Shown here: positions 15,372 through 24,825 of the stretch, one piece after another
Position numbering within the stretch: the first letter of the stretch is position 1
How the letters are laid out: every line of letters starts with the position of its first letter
Assembly: GCF_003148885.1 (NCBI RefSeq)
Contig: NZ_QGHD01000029.1
Coordinates: 1 to 34,625 of the forward strand
Length of the DNA: 34,625 bases
DNA from: Hallerella porci
GTDB lineage: Bacteria; Fibrobacterota; Fibrobacteria; Fibrobacterales; Fibrobacteraceae
Reading direction: 5' to 3'
Notes under the pieces: model-generated
Told to the model about the DNA's origin: nothing
Seen by the model: the letters and a program-made list of their open reading frames with translations, nothing else
Database searches by the model: none
Program-made: the position numbers and the translations under genes

Positions 15372-16019
15372 ATGAAAATCGGTAAAAGCTCTTGGATAAC
15401 GATGGCTTTCGCCGGCGTTTTTTTGAGTTTAGGATTAGCTGCTTGTGATGAATCCGAAGAGGAATCGCCATTTGACGAAGAAATTGTCGAACGCCCGATG
15501 ATGCTTTTTACAGATACGACTCTTCTCGATTTTTATGAAAAAGAACGCCTTTCTTGGAAAGTGAAAACCGCTTATTTGGAACGTTGGGGCGGTTCTGAAA
15601 AAATTTTTGCGCGCCCAATTCTCGTCGATATTTTTGATTCTTTGGGCGAACGCTCAGCATTTTTGCGGGCGGATTCGGGAACTCTTGATAGTCGAATGAA
15701 TTTCGTTTACGCTTATGGTCATGTTTACGCGCTTACGCCAAAGGGCGCTTCGGTTCGCGCAGATTCTCTTTTGTGGAATAAAAAAGATAACTTGGTCAAA
15801 ACAGAAAGTTATGTCCGCGTGGTGAGCGAAGACGGTGATGTTCTTCAAGGAAAAGGATTTGTGAGCGATGCTAAAATGGAAAATTGGCATATTCTTTCGG
15901 ATGTGACGGGAATTTTCCAAGACGCCGCAAAACGCCTCAAAGAAGAAGACGAAAAGCAAAACGAAGAACATTTAGAAGAAATCAATCCGCATCGTCCCCC
16001 AGTCGGAGGAAAACATTGA
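15372..16019 (+). CDS. lptC: LptC-like lipoprotein, LPS export periplasmic bridge component
   Basis: LptC links the LptBFG transporter to periplasmic LptA. The preferred start at 15372 gives a lipoprotein signal (MKIGKSSWITMAFAGVFLSL then GLAAC, C25) and a 215-residue protein; an upstream ATG at 15339 falls inside the sigma-54 motif and would bury the signal. The OstA-like beta-rich body has the typical run WKVKTAYLERW, RADSGTLDS, VYAYGHVYALTPKG, ADSLLWNKKDNLVKTE, VLQGKGFVSD. The acidic, glutamate-rich C-terminus is unusual. The stop TGA overlaps the TTG start of lptA. First gene of lptC-lptA-lptB-rpoN-hpf-hprK-mlaD. Confidence 0.85.
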   Translation: MKIGKSSWITMAFAGVFLSLGLAACDESEEESPFDEEIVERPMMLFTDTTLLDFYEKERLSWKVKTAYLERWGGSEKIFARPILVDIFDSLGERSAFLRADSGTLDSRMNFVYAYGHVYALTPKGASVRADSLLWNKKDNLVKTESYVRVVSEDGDVLQGKGFVSDAKMENWHILSDVTGIFQDAAKRLKEEDEKQNEEHLEEINPHRPPVGGKH

Positions 16020-17290
16020 TTTTTCGTTGGGTGATATTTGCAGTGCTTTTGTGCGGAATGTTTGAACAAGCATTTTCTCGGAATGCGCCGTTACTAATGC
16101 GTCATGCAGATAGTTTAGCAGCCATGCGAAAAGCGGGATTCTTGCTTTTGCACGGACGCGTTTATTTTACACATGATTCGATTGCGTTTCGCACAGGACG
16201 GGCGACGTGGAATAAAACTTTAGATCAAGTTGAATGCGAAGGCAATTTTTTGTTCACGCATCCCGATGGATTTATCAAAGCGAATCGCGGCAGTTATCAG
16301 CGGAAAACGGAAATCGCAATCGCATCGGGCACAGTCGAAGCCAAAGATTCCGCGGGCACTTACGCATTCTTCGGCGATCATCTCGTTTACAACAAAAAAA
16401 ATAAAATTTTAACTCTCACCCAAAAGCCAGTTTTGCAGCAATATCAAAAACAGAAAAATGGAAAAATCGATACGACGACAATTCGTGCAGAATTTATTTC
16501 ATTTGACCAAAACGCAGAATTTGCAAAAGCATTTCAGAATGTCGTGATTACGCAAGGCAGTATGATTGTTACTTGCGACTCGGGATTTTTAGATAAAAAA
16601 AATAATTGGGTCGCATTAAAAGGTTCGCCGAAATTTACGATGGACGGTTATGAATTGACAGGCGATTCCATTTATTTGACAATCGATTCGGATAAGCGAA
16701 CTTTGAAAAGCGCCCTCGTGATTCGAAACGCCAAAGGAAAGCAGCACGAAAAAGGAAAGAATGGAAAGCCCGATCAATTTACCGAAGCCACGGGCGATAC
16801 GCTTTATACGGAATTTGCAGACGATAAAATCAAACGGCTTTATGTGAATTTAAATGCGAACGGATTTTTTTACGAATCCGATTTTGCGGATTACAAAAAT
16901 AAAATGGAAGGCGGACGTTTGGATTTAGCTTTTAAAAATGGGAAATTGCGGGCCGCGCTAATTTCGGGCGATGCGCAAAGTTCGTATTTTCATGTGATGG
17001 AAAAGAAGCGTCAAATCGACGGAAAAAATGAAGCTGCAGGCGATACAATTCGCATTGCATTTAGCGATGGCAAAGTGAAACATTTAAAACTTTCGGGCAA
17101 AAAAACTTTGGCGAGCGGTCGTTATATCGATTTGACAAAAGAAAATATTTTCCCGAAAATGGAAATTGATACGACGATGAAAAATTTTACGAAAAAGAAT
17201 TTTCAAAAAATAAATGACGAAAAAATCAAAGAAAGAAATTTAAAGAAAAATCAAGAAAAAATTTCTGCAAAAAAAGAGGAGGTGAAATGA
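16016..17290 (+). CDS. lptA: LptA/OstA-like periplasmic LPS transport protein, extended form
   Basis: LptA forms the periplasmic beta-jellyroll bridge carrying LPS to the outer membrane. I place the start at TTG 16016, overlapping lptC's TGA (TTGA), with GGAGGA at 16005-16010 five bases before. This gives a signal peptide ([20 protein letters not shown]) and 424 residues. Repeated OstA strands appear as [53 protein letters not shown] and [17 protein letters not shown]. It is more than twice the size of E. coli LptA (185), with several OstA-like blocks, and ends in a lysine/glutamate-rich helical tail. lptB follows with an ATGA overlap. Confidence 0.82.
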   Translation: MIFRWVIFAVLLCGMFEQAFSRNAPLLMRHADSLAAMRKAGFLLLHGRVYFTHDSIAFRTGRATWNKTLDQVECEGNFLFTHPDGFIKANRGSYQRKTEIAIASGTVEAKDSAGTYAFFGDHLVYNKKNKILTLTQKPVLQQYQKQKNGKIDTTTIRAEFISFDQNAEFAKAFQNVVITQGSMIVTCDSGFLDKKNNWVALKGSPKFTMDGYELTGDSIYLTIDSDKRTLKSALVIRNAKGKQHEKGKNGKPDQFTEATGDTLYTEFADDKIKRLYVNLNANGFFYESDFADYKNKMEGGRLDLAFKNGKLRAALISGDAQSSYFHVMEKKRQIDGKNEAAGDTIRIAFSDGKVKHLKLSGKKTLASGRYIDLTKENIFPKMEIDTTMKNFTKKNFQKINDEKIKERNLKKNQEKISAKKEEVK

Positions 17291-18024
17291 AGAACCTCAT
17301 TCGAACAATTCGTACAGACAAAATTTGCAAAATTTACAATGGACGCAAAGTCGTAAACGATGTTTCCATCAGCGTTTCGCAAGGAGAAATCGTCGGACTT
17401 TTAGGACCGAATGGCGCAGGGAAAACGACATCGTTTTATATGATTGTCGGCATGGTGCGCCCGGATGCGGGACACATCTTTTTGGACGATGTAGAAATGA
17501 CCGAAAAGCCAATGTTTCGGCGGGCGCGTCTCGGCGTCGGCTATTTGCCGCAAGAAGCATCGATCTTTCGCAAATTGAGCGTGCAAGATAACATCATGGC
17601 GATTTTAGAAACGCAGAATTACAAGCGGGCCGAACGCAAAGAACGTTTGGAACAACTCCTTGAAGAATTTAAGATTACGCATATTCGCAAAACGAAATCG
17701 ATGAGTTGTTCGGGCGGAGAACGCAGACGATTAGAAATTGCGCGGGCACTTGCTGCGAATCCGGACTTTTTACTTTTGGACGAACCTTTTGCGGGAATTG
17801 ACCCAATCGCTGTCGGCGATATTCAATCGATTATTTCGAGTTTAAAAGAAAAAGGCATGGGAATTCTCATCACCGATCACAATGTGCGTGAAACTTTATC
17901 GATTACGGATCGCGCTTATATCATGTATAAAAGTCAAGTTTTAACGGAAGGTTCGTCGGACTTTTTAGCGAATAACGAAGAAGCAAAACGCATTTATTTG
18001 GGTGAATCTTTCCGCTTGGATTAA
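17287..18024 (+). CDS. lptB: LPS export ABC transporter ATP-binding protein LptB
   Basis: LptB energises extraction of LPS from the inner membrane with LptF and LptG, which are not in this window. The 245-residue ATPase has Walker [10 protein letters not shown] (40-48), the Q-loop region [14 protein letters not shown], signature [14 protein letters not shown], Walker [14 protein letters not shown] and switch histidine [11 protein letters not shown]. The [11 protein letters not shown] and FAGIDPIAV phrases are LptB hallmarks. The ATG overlaps lptA's stop (ATGA) with GAGGAGG just upstream. rpoN follows after 9 bases with an AGGAGCT ribosome site. Confidence 0.95.
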   Translation: MKNLIRTIRTDKICKIYNGRKVVNDVSISVSQGEIVGLLGPNGAGKTTSFYMIVGMVRPDAGHIFLDDVEMTEKPMFRRARLGVGYLPQEASIFRKLSVQDNIMAILETQNYKRAERKERLEQLLEEFKITHIRKTKSMSCSGGERRRLEIARALAANPDFLLLDEPFAGIDPIAVGDIQSIISSLKEKGMGILITDHNVRETLSITDRAYIMYKSQVLTEGSSDFLANNEEAKRIYLGESFRLD

Positions 18025-18033
18025 GGAGCTTTT

Positions 18034-19551
18034 ATGGATTTGGGTATTCAATTAAAGCAAGGAATGAAGCTAGATCAAACGCTGTCGCCGCAGATGCTGC
18101 AGTCGATTAAAATGCTTCAGATGAATTCGATGGAATTAGAAACCGCGATTTCGCAAGAGCTCGAAGTGAATCCGCTTTTGGAAATGGACGAAACTCCCGA
18201 CAGTCGCTTGGAATCTTTAGATGCTCCGGTGAAAGAAAGCGACGCGCGCGATGGCGACGATAACAGTCACGATTTAATGGAACCGGGTTCGGAAAATTCC
18301 ATCGATTGGGAACAATATATGGAAGACGGATTCCGCAATGCCGAAGCGCCGTATAAAGATTTGGGCGGTCGCGATCCCGATGACGATTTGCGTCCAGAAC
18401 CAACGCGCGGACTTAGCATGCAAGAAATTTTGCGAAATCAATTGCGCGAATGGAAACGTCCGAAACGCATCGTGAAAATCGTGGAATATTTAATCGATTG
18501 TGTCGGCGACGATGGATTTCTTTCGCCCGCAGACAAAAATCTTTTGGACAAAGAAAATTTACAAGAACAAGAAAATCCCGACATCGCAGAAGTCGAAGAA
18601 GTTTTACAAGAAAAGAAAAAATTAGAAGACGCATCGTATCCGGTTCAAGAAGCGTTTCATGTTTTGCAATCGTTTACGCCGCCGGGAATTGGGGCGAGAA
18701 ATTTACGCGAATGTTTTTTAATTCAGGCGTATCGCATCCCCGATTTTTCGCCGCTCGCTATCCGAATTCTCGAAGAAGAATTTGACGATTTAAAAGATTT
18801 GCGTTATGCGTCCATTGCCAAAGCGTTGAATGTTTCGACTGAAGATGTTCAAAGAGCGGTGCGCGAACTTGCGCAACTTTCTCCGCATCCGGGAATGCAA
18901 ATCAACAACACGCCGACGCAGACGATTACTCCGGATTTACAAGTCGTCGAAACGGAACCGGGCGAATTTAAAGTCGTGATGCGCCGCGATCATTTTCCGC
19001 ATTTGCACATCAATGAAACCTATCGCAAACTTTTGCAAAATCCAAATGCGAGTAAAAAAGATAAGGAATATGTCCGCGAAAAATTGAATGCGGCAAATTC
19101 ATTCATCAAAAGCGTTGACAATCGGCACAGCACAATTGAACTCGTGATGAACGCCATCTTAAAAAAGCAACACGACTTTTTTGCAAAAGGTCCGGAGAAT
19201 TTAAAACCGATGATTTTACAAGACATCGCCGACGAAATTCATCGCGACCCGAGTACGGTCAATCGTGCGACGAATGGAAAGTATGTCGACACGCCGTTTG
19301 GCGTTTATGAACTCAAACAATTCTTCAGTTCGGGAATTGCTCAAGAAGATGGCAGCGCTCTCGGTTCTGCAAAAATTTTGGATGCGATTAAAGAACTTGT
19401 TGCAAACGAAGACAGAACTGCCCCGCTTTCGGACCAAGCGATTACCGATGCGCTCGAAAAATCAGGGATGAAAGTCGCGCGTCGAACCGTTGCCAAATAC
19501 CGCGAAGAATTGAAAATTTTGCCGGCACGACTCCGAAAAACGGTAAAATGA
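18034..19551 (+). CDS. rpoN: RNA polymerase sigma-54 factor RpoN
   Basis: Sigma-54 directs RNA polymerase to -24/-12 promoters and needs ATP-driven activators. Region I is present at the N-terminus (glutamine/leucine-rich, LKQGMKLDQTLSPQMLQSIK, MLQMNSMELETAISQEL), followed by an acidic region II (about 55-130), the core-binding region III, a helix-turn-helix (DEIHRDPSTVNRATNGKY) and the RpoN box ARRTVAKYREELKI near the C-terminus, which reads the -24 element. At 505 residues it is full length. The place after lptB matches the lptB-rpoN-hpf order of many proteobacteria. Confidence 0.96.
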   Translation: MDLGIQLKQGMKLDQTLSPQMLQSIKMLQMNSMELETAISQELEVNPLLEMDETPDSRLESLDAPVKESDARDGDDNSHDLMEPGSENSIDWEQYMEDGFRNAEAPYKDLGGRDPDDDLRPEPTRGLSMQEILRNQLREWKRPKRIVKIVEYLIDCVGDDGFLSPADKNLLDKENLQEQENPDIAEVEEVLQEKKKLEDASYPVQEAFHVLQSFTPPGIGARNLRECFLIQAYRIPDFSPLAIRILEEEFDDLKDLRYASIAKALNVSTEDVQRAVRELAQLSPHPGMQINNTPTQTITPDLQVVETEPGEFKVVMRRDHFPHLHINETYRKLLQNPNASKKDKEYVREKLNAANSFIKSVDNRHSTIELVMNAILKKQHDFFAKGPENLKPMILQDIADEIHRDPSTVNRATNGKYVDTPFGVYELKQFFSSGIAQEDGSALGSAKILDAIKELVANEDRTAPLSDQAITDALEKSGMKVARRTVAKYREELKILPARLRKTVK

Positions 19552-19706
19552 GGCTTTTTTGCGTCTTTATTCCAAATTAGATGAGAAAAAAGCAAAATTT
19601 TTCTCAAAAAAACATTCTTTTTTGCCAAATAAAGATGTATATCCTTTGAAGGGGAGGACGTTAATCGTTCTCCAAAAATGTTTCACCCTTAACCGGAAGG
19701 TTTGAT

Positions 19707-20030
19707 ATGGAAGTCCAAATTTCTGCTCGTCATTGCACTATCTCTGACACTCTTCAAAATACGCTTAAAGACGACGTGGACGCTCTTGGAAAATTCTATC
19801 CGAATATTATCGCAGCTTCCATTGTTTTGGATAAAATCAACGATTTAAGCCGCCATTGCGAAATTTCTTTGACTGTCAAGGGCGCGGTTGTCGTCGCTTC
19901 TGCAGACGAAGAAAATATGGGCAAGGCAATTGACGTTGCATTTGAACGTGCGAAAGTCCAGCTCAAAAAAGCAAACGAAAAGCAGAACGCTCATCAAGCT
20001 GAGCCAATTTCAAATGTCACTTCTGCTTAA
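19707..20030 (+). CDS. hpf: Ribosome hibernation promoting factor, short HPF/RaiA family
   Basis: This family binds the 30S decoding region and helps inactivate or dimerise ribosomes in slow growth. At 107 residues it is a short-form protein (single domain: VQISARHCTISDTLQNTLKD, LSRHCEISLTVKG, KAIDVAFERAKVQLKKANEK) without the long-form dimerisation domain. The ribosome site GGAAGG precedes the ATG. A 155-base gap to rpoN contains an AT-rich hairpin (about 19583-19605) and T tracts, so hpf may also have its own promoter. hprK follows after 5 bases. Confidence 0.9.
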   Translation: MEVQISARHCTISDTLQNTLKDDVDALGKFYPNIIAASIVLDKINDLSRHCEISLTVKGAVVVASADEENMGKAIDVAFERAKVQLKKANEKQNAHQAEPISNVTSA

Positions 20031-20035
20031 TTCCA

Positions 20036-21067
20036 GTGGCTTATCACACATTCGATAATCTAGATATCAAGCGCCGAGTCTCGTACCCGGTTCTTGATTT
20101 TTTTAAACGCTTTCGAGAATCTTTTCAATTAACTCTCTACACCTCGGAAGCGTCTTTGCGGACTGAGCTTACGCATATCGGAGTTCATCGTCCGGGACTT
20201 GCGATGTCGGGATTTCTTTTGGCCTACAAAGAAAATTCTACGCAAATCCAACTCATCGGTTCTACGGAATGGAATTTTTTAGAGAGCGTTGGGCAAGAAG
20301 CCCGCGATTATATTTTTGCAAAACTTTCGGAATATGATGCTCCGATGTGGGTGCTCACGCATGGATTAAAACCGCACGCAGAACTTTTGGCGATGTGCCA
20401 GCAGAAAAATATTCCGCTTCTTTCGACGGAACTTTCGACATTTGAATTTGCCAAAAAAACGCAGCAATTTTTGGAAATTTATTTTGCAGAATATACGACG
20501 GTGCACGCAAGCCTCGTCGATGTTTACGGCGTCGGCATGCTTTATGTCGGCGATAGTAACGTCGGAAAATCCGAATGCGTTCTCGATTTGGTGGAACGCG
20601 GACATCGTTTGGTTTCGGACGATTCGGTGCGCATTATGCGACTTGGCGATGTGCTGCTCGGTTCTTCGGAATCGCTGATTAAAAATTACATGGAAATTCG
20701 CGGAGTCGGCATTATCAACATCAAAGATATGTTCGGCATTTCTTCGGTGCGACGCAAAAAGAAAATTGAAGTCGTGATCGAACTGCAGCCGTGGCGACAA
20801 GGGCTTTCGTATGAGCGCACCGGACTTTTGCAATCTTACGAAGAAATTTTAGGCATTAAAGTTTTGAAAGTCGCAATTCCTGTGGCGCCGGGAAAAAGTT
20901 TAACAGTCATCTCGGAAGTGATTGCGAAAAATACGCTTTTGAAATTGAGCGGCGTGGATTCGGCGAAGGCGTTTAACGATGCGCTTCTCAAAGCGATTCA
21001 AGAAAAGTCGCAGGGAATTTATCACGACGGTTTAGACGATATGTTGTTTGGGTCGATTTATGAATAG
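20036..21067 (+). CDS. hprK: HPr kinase/phosphorylase
   Basis: HprK phosphorylates and dephosphorylates HPr at its regulatory serine, linking carbon state to PTS-type signalling. The 343-residue protein starts with GTG 5 bases after hpf. The catalytic domain has VHASLVDVYGVGMLYVG with H157, the P-loop GDSNVGKSE (172-180), LVSDDSVRI (192-200) and the signature MEIRGVGIINIKDMFG (219-234). Its position after rpoN-hpf is where ptsN often sits in proteobacteria. No PTS sugar permease is in the window, so a regulatory rather than uptake role is likely. Confidence 0.93.
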   Translation: MAYHTFDNLDIKRRVSYPVLDFFKRFRESFQLTLYTSEASLRTELTHIGVHRPGLAMSGFLLAYKENSTQIQLIGSTEWNFLESVGQEARDYIFAKLSEYDAPMWVLTHGLKPHAELLAMCQQKNIPLLSTELSTFEFAKKTQQFLEIYFAEYTTVHASLVDVYGVGMLYVGDSNVGKSECVLDLVERGHRLVSDDSVRIMRLGDVLLGSSESLIKNYMEIRGVGIINIKDMFGISSVRRKKKIEVVIELQPWRQGLSYERTGLLQSYEEILGIKVLKVAIPVAPGKSLTVISEVIAKNTLLKLSGVDSAKAFNDALLKAIQEKSQGIYHDGLDDMLFGSIYE

Positions 21068-21977
21068 TAAGCTTTCGAAATACGGCAACAAGCGAATGCT
21101 TTTTTGCATGATGATTTTGTGTTGCGGTATTTTTGGACTTTGGTATTTTTTTCACCCGCTGAGTCCGCATAATGTGCGGTTGCATTACGTGGCAATTTTT
21201 GATGAAGTCGGACCGCTTGCGAGCGGAAATAATGTGAAAATCAGCGGGCTTTCGAAAGGGCGCATTCTCAAAATGCACAAAACAGATAGCTGCATTTATG
21301 TGACTTTTGAAGTCGTCAAAAATGTGCGCCTTCCCATCGATTCCAAATTTCTTTTTGCGAACGCAGGATTTTTAGGCAATCGAGAAATTCAAATTACGTT
21401 AGGAACTTCTTCGAAGGTTTACCAAGCGGGCGATACGATTCGTCAAACGGTTTTTGATAAAGGTTTAAATTCGGCAAGCGACGATTTGAAACAAGCGATG
21501 ACAGAATTGCACGATGTGATGACGAAAATCGATTCGGTTTTAGCGGAATTGAAAGATGGAAAAGACCGCAAACAGTTTGATCGCATCGTGCGCAAAGGAA
21601 AAAATCTTTCGGCGGAAATTTCAAATGATGCAGAAAATTGGAAATCGAATTTACTTCAAATTTTCGATGCATTTTCTGAGTCGGCGGATAAATTAAAATC
21701 AACAGCAGATCAAATTGCAAACGGAATGGACGCGGTCGAAAATGACGGAGAAAAGATGATTGCGCAACTTAAAAATTTGCAGCAATCGGCGGAAAATGAA
21801 AAACAACAAATTCAAGAAATTTTAGCGAAGTTAGATCGCAATGATAATTCGGCGGCGTTAATTTTACAAAAAGGCAGCAAAGTTTTGAAACAACTTGAAC
21901 AAGTGAGCGAAAGCGTTTCCGCGTTGTTAAAAGGAATTAAGAAAAACGGATTGCGTTTGAATGTAGATTTCTTTTAA
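21060..21977 (+). CDS. MlaD/MCE-domain protein
   Basis: MlaD proteins are anchored in the inner membrane and bind lipids in the periplasm as part of MCE transporters. From ATG 21060 (overlapping the hprK end by 8 bases) there is one membrane segment (about 15-32), then an MCE domain (about 38-120: RLHYVAIFDEVGPLASGNNV, KISGLSKGRI, FLGNREIQITLG). A long coiled-coil tail (about 140-290, DVMTKIDSVLAELKDG, KLKSTADQIANGM) follows. No MlaE permease or MlaF ATPase is adjacent. Cotranscription with the lpt genes suggests a shared outer-membrane lipid theme. Confidence 0.85.
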   Translation: MNSKLSKYGNKRMLFCMMILCCGIFGLWYFFHPLSPHNVRLHYVAIFDEVGPLASGNNVKISGLSKGRILKMHKTDSCIYVTFEVVKNVRLPIDSKFLFANAGFLGNREIQITLGTSSKVYQAGDTIRQTVFDKGLNSASDDLKQAMTELHDVMTKIDSVLAELKDGKDRKQFDRIVRKGKNLSAEISNDAENWKSNLLQIFDAFSESADKLKSTADQIANGMDAVENDGEKMIAQLKNLQQSAENEKQQIQEILAKLDRNDNSAALILQKGSKVLKQLEQVSESVSALLKGIKKNGLRLNVDFF

Positions 21978-22059
21978 TGAGAAATTACGCATTCTGCAAA
22001 AACGAAAATGAAAAACTTTCAAATTTTCGGTAGCGGACATTTGGATTTATTTTAATGGC

Positions 22060-24786
22060 ATGAGATGGTCTGGAATATTTGCATTATTCTTGGTTTTTGC
22101 CGTTGCGTGTAGCGATAGCGATTCTGCGAGCGCCGTGGAAGAACCAATTGACGAACCGACACTTCCATTTGTGCGTTCGGCTCCGGTGCTATTTACAGAA
22201 GTGAATCCGAAAAATAATAGCTTCGAAGATGAAGATGGTGATAAATCAGATTGGATTGAACTTTTTAATCCGGCGGATTCGGCGGTAAGTCTTGCGGGCT
22301 ATTCGTTGACAAATGATTTGAATGAACCGCACAAATGGACTTTTGGCGATGTTAAAATTCCTGCGCAAGGATTTTTAATTGTCTTCTTTTCGAAAAAAAA
22401 TCGTCCGGATTATGCGATTCCTTCGGATTCCATCAATATGCTTGGCGGCGGTGCTTGGGGTTGGTCGGATGCGCAAAGTTCTCCGGTGGCGGGGACGAGT
22501 TTTGCAAAGCCTTGGCTTTCTTCGCGTTATCTTTCTAAAGAAAATGGCGCAAATGTTCTTTCGGGGCAAATGCAGCTCGGTGAAAATGAAGAACTCGGTT
22601 GGAGTAGCGCTTGCATTTTTGTGGGAGTCGGAACGGGCTCGAGTCACGATGGACATGATTTGAGCAAAACGAATCAATTATTGCTCACGGGATTTGTGAC
22701 GAAAAATGAAGAATTGGAATTGCGTTTAACGCAGACGGATTTGGACGATTGGAAAGGCTGGCCGACGAAAATTACGGGAACGGGAGATTCTTCGACGACG
22801 TATTTGATTACACTTCCGACAGAAGGAAATTTTCCGGATTTAAAAAACATTTACGGCTCACGATTCTCGGCGGTGAACAGTTATAAAAATCCGGTGCAAT
22901 TTAAATTCACATCTTTTGTCGCACGCAATCAAGGACATTTTCCGCATACGAATTTTAAGCTTCCGCAAGAAGGTGGAAACATTTTCTTGTTGGATAGTAC
23001 AGGAACTCTTCGCGATTCCATTGCATATCCGAAAGTGCCGAGCGGAAAGTCGTATTCTTTTGCAGGAAGTGGCTGGGGATTTGCAACGCCGAACCCGATG
23101 GAATTTTCGCTTGAATCGTATGCGGGACAAGCTGTTGATTCGTATCAGTTGCCGGCTTCGGGATTTTATTCGGTGCCGTTTACGATTTCATTTGGCAGCG
23201 ATCCGTTAAGCGGAATTCATTGCGAAGCGGGCGGTAAACTGCCGACGGAATTGAGCCCGACAATGCTCGGCGATTTGACGATTTCAACGACGACAGTGCT
23301 TCGCTGCGCGACATTCCACGAAGGAATGATTCCGAGTGAAATTTTGACGCGGACATATATTTTTGAACCGCAGCCGAGTATTGCTGTCGCATTCATTACC
23401 GCAGATCCTAATCAACTTTTTAGTCCGGATTCTGGACTTTATGAAGAAGGCCCGAACGCAAGTTCCGAAGAACCACATTACGGTGCCAATTATTGGTTGG
23501 ATAAAACGATTCCTGCGGATTTAACTTTCTTTGAACCGGGAAGTACTTCGCCGGCATTTGAAATTTCTGCGGGCTACGAAATTTTTGGCAATTACAGTCG
23601 TGCAAATCCCAAAAAATCGTTTGCGTTAAAATTCCGCAAAAAGTATGGAAGCGCAGCTTTGGAATATCGAATTTTCCCAGAACATCCAGATTTAAAACGC
23701 TTTAAAGATTTGGTCTTCCGCAATAATGGCGGGAACTGGTCGCAGGATTATCTCCGCGATAGATTGGGTTCAAGCATTACGCGCGGACTTGGCTTGGATT
23801 ATCAAAAGGCGCGTCCATCGGTCGTGTATTATAACGGCGAATATTACGGCATTCACAATATCCGTGAGCGTTTAAATGAAAATTATTTTACGACGAATTA
23901 CGGAATTAGTGAAACGGCAATTGATTTATTAAAATGCGATCAGTCGGCGACGGCGGGAAGCCCTGCAAATTATGTGGAGCTCGAAGAATATGTCAAAAGT
24001 CATGATCTCGCTGACAGCGCTGCGTTTGCGTATGTCGCGACTCAAATGGATGTGGACAATTACACGAATTATATTCAAACCGAAATTTACATCGCCAATC
24101 AAGATTGGCCGGCGAATAATATGAAAATGTGGCGCTCGCGTGCGCCGCAGACAAAGTGGAAATGGATTTTATACGATTTGGATTTTGGATTTAACAATGG
24201 ACATTCGCAATATTCGGATATTGATATGTTTCATTTCATTTTGGATTCTACCGCAACGGGTTATCCGAATGGAAAAGAATATACCGTTCTTATTCGCAAT
24301 TTGTTAAAGAATGAAAATTATCGCAATCGTTTTGTGAATCGTTTCAGCGCACTTCTTGCAGGAAAATTTAGCGCAGATTCTGTCATTGCCCGCGAACGCC
24401 TTTTGATGCAAGAAATCAGTTCCGAAATTTCGCACGATCAAGAACGTTGGAATCATAGTTCTTCGTATATGGAAAGTCACGTGGAAACTATTGAAGAATT
24501 TGCGACGTCGCGCCCCGCAGAAGTTCTTTCCGAAATGCAAAGCGTTTTTGAACTTGGAAAAATGCAAACGATTGCGGTTGAACCCAACGGCTGCGGGACG
24601 ATTTTGGTAGATGGAATTCCGTTAAGGCAAACGACAGAATTAAAATTATTTGCCGATGTTCCGGTGACGCTTTCGGTAGAAAATGGCGCGGGCTGTACAT
24701 TTAGCGGTTGGACAGATGGTGAAACTTCTTTGTCGCGGACGATTCTTCCGATGGACGGAAATATCTATGTAGCAAATTTCCGCTGA
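22060..24786 (+). CDS. CotH-kinase-family lipoprotein with lamin-tail domain
   Basis: A lipobox VFAVAC (C17) marks a lipoprotein. Next come a lamin-tail domain (about 40-135: EVNPKNNSFEDEDGDKSDWI, ELFNPADSAVSLAGYSLTN), an unassigned region, a chitobiase C-terminal-like beta segment (about 355-440) and a CotH domain (about 490-800: NPKKSFALKFRKKYG, LVFRNNGGNWSQDYLRDRLG, GEYYGIHNIRERLNENYF, WKWILYDLDFGFNNG). The C-terminus has one small repeat (FSGWTDGETSLSRTILPMDG) of the kind seen in bacterial surface proteins. CotH proteins are atypical protein kinases in spore formers. The target in this non-sporulating lineage is unknown; the combination suggests a surface protein perhaps tied to substrate adhesion. 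Confidence 0.88.
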   Translation: MRWSGIFALFLVFAVACSDSDSASAVEEPIDEPTLPFVRSAPVLFTEVNPKNNSFEDEDGDKSDWIELFNPADSAVSLAGYSLTNDLNEPHKWTFGDVKIPAQGFLIVFFSKKNRPDYAIPSDSINMLGGGAWGWSDAQSSPVAGTSFAKPWLSSRYLSKENGANVLSGQMQLGENEELGWSSACIFVGVGTGSSHDGHDLSKTNQLLLTGFVTKNEELELRLTQTDLDDWKGWPTKITGTGDSSTTYLITLPTEGNFPDLKNIYGSRFSAVNSYKNPVQFKFTSFVARNQGHFPHTNFKLPQEGGNIFLLDSTGTLRDSIAYPKVPSGKSYSFAGSGWGFATPNPMEFSLESYAGQAVDSYQLPASGFYSVPFTISFGSDPLSGIHCEAGGKLPTELSPTMLGDLTISTTTVLRCATFHEGMIPSEILTRTYIFEPQPSIAVAFITADPNQLFSPDSGLYEEGPNASSEEPHYGANYWLDKTIPADLTFFEPGSTSPAFEISAGYEIFGNYSRANPKKSFALKFRKKYGSAALEYRIFPEHPDLKRFKDLVFRNNGGNWSQDYLRDRLGSSITRGLGLDYQKARPSVVYYNGEYYGIHNIRERLNENYFTTNYGISETAIDLLKCDQSATAGSPANYVELEEYVKSHDLADSAAFAYVATQMDVDNYTNYIQTEIYIANQDWPANNMKMWRSRAPQTKWKWILYDLDFGFNNGHSQYSDIDMFHFILDSTATGYPNGKEYTVLIRNLLKNENYRNRFVNRFSALLAGKFSADSVIARERLLMQEISSEISHDQERWNHSSSYMESHVETIEEFATSRPAEVLSEMQSVFELGKMQTIAVEPNGCGTILVDGIPLRQTTELKLFADVPVTLSVENGAGCTFSGWTDGETSLSRTILPMDGNIYVANFR

Positions 24787-24825
24787 GAGAAAATCATCGT
24801 ATGGATTTTCTAAAATTGCGGACAA

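Noticed and set aside
15884-16015. Upstream extension of the lptA frame into lptC
   Set aside because: It reads as arginine/serine-rich overlap with lptC; the TTG at 16016 with GGAGGA and a signal peptide is the better start.
20366-20833. 155-codon minus-strand frame opposite hprK
   Set aside because: Histidine/arginine/phenylalanine-rich antisense shadow of a strongly recognised gene.
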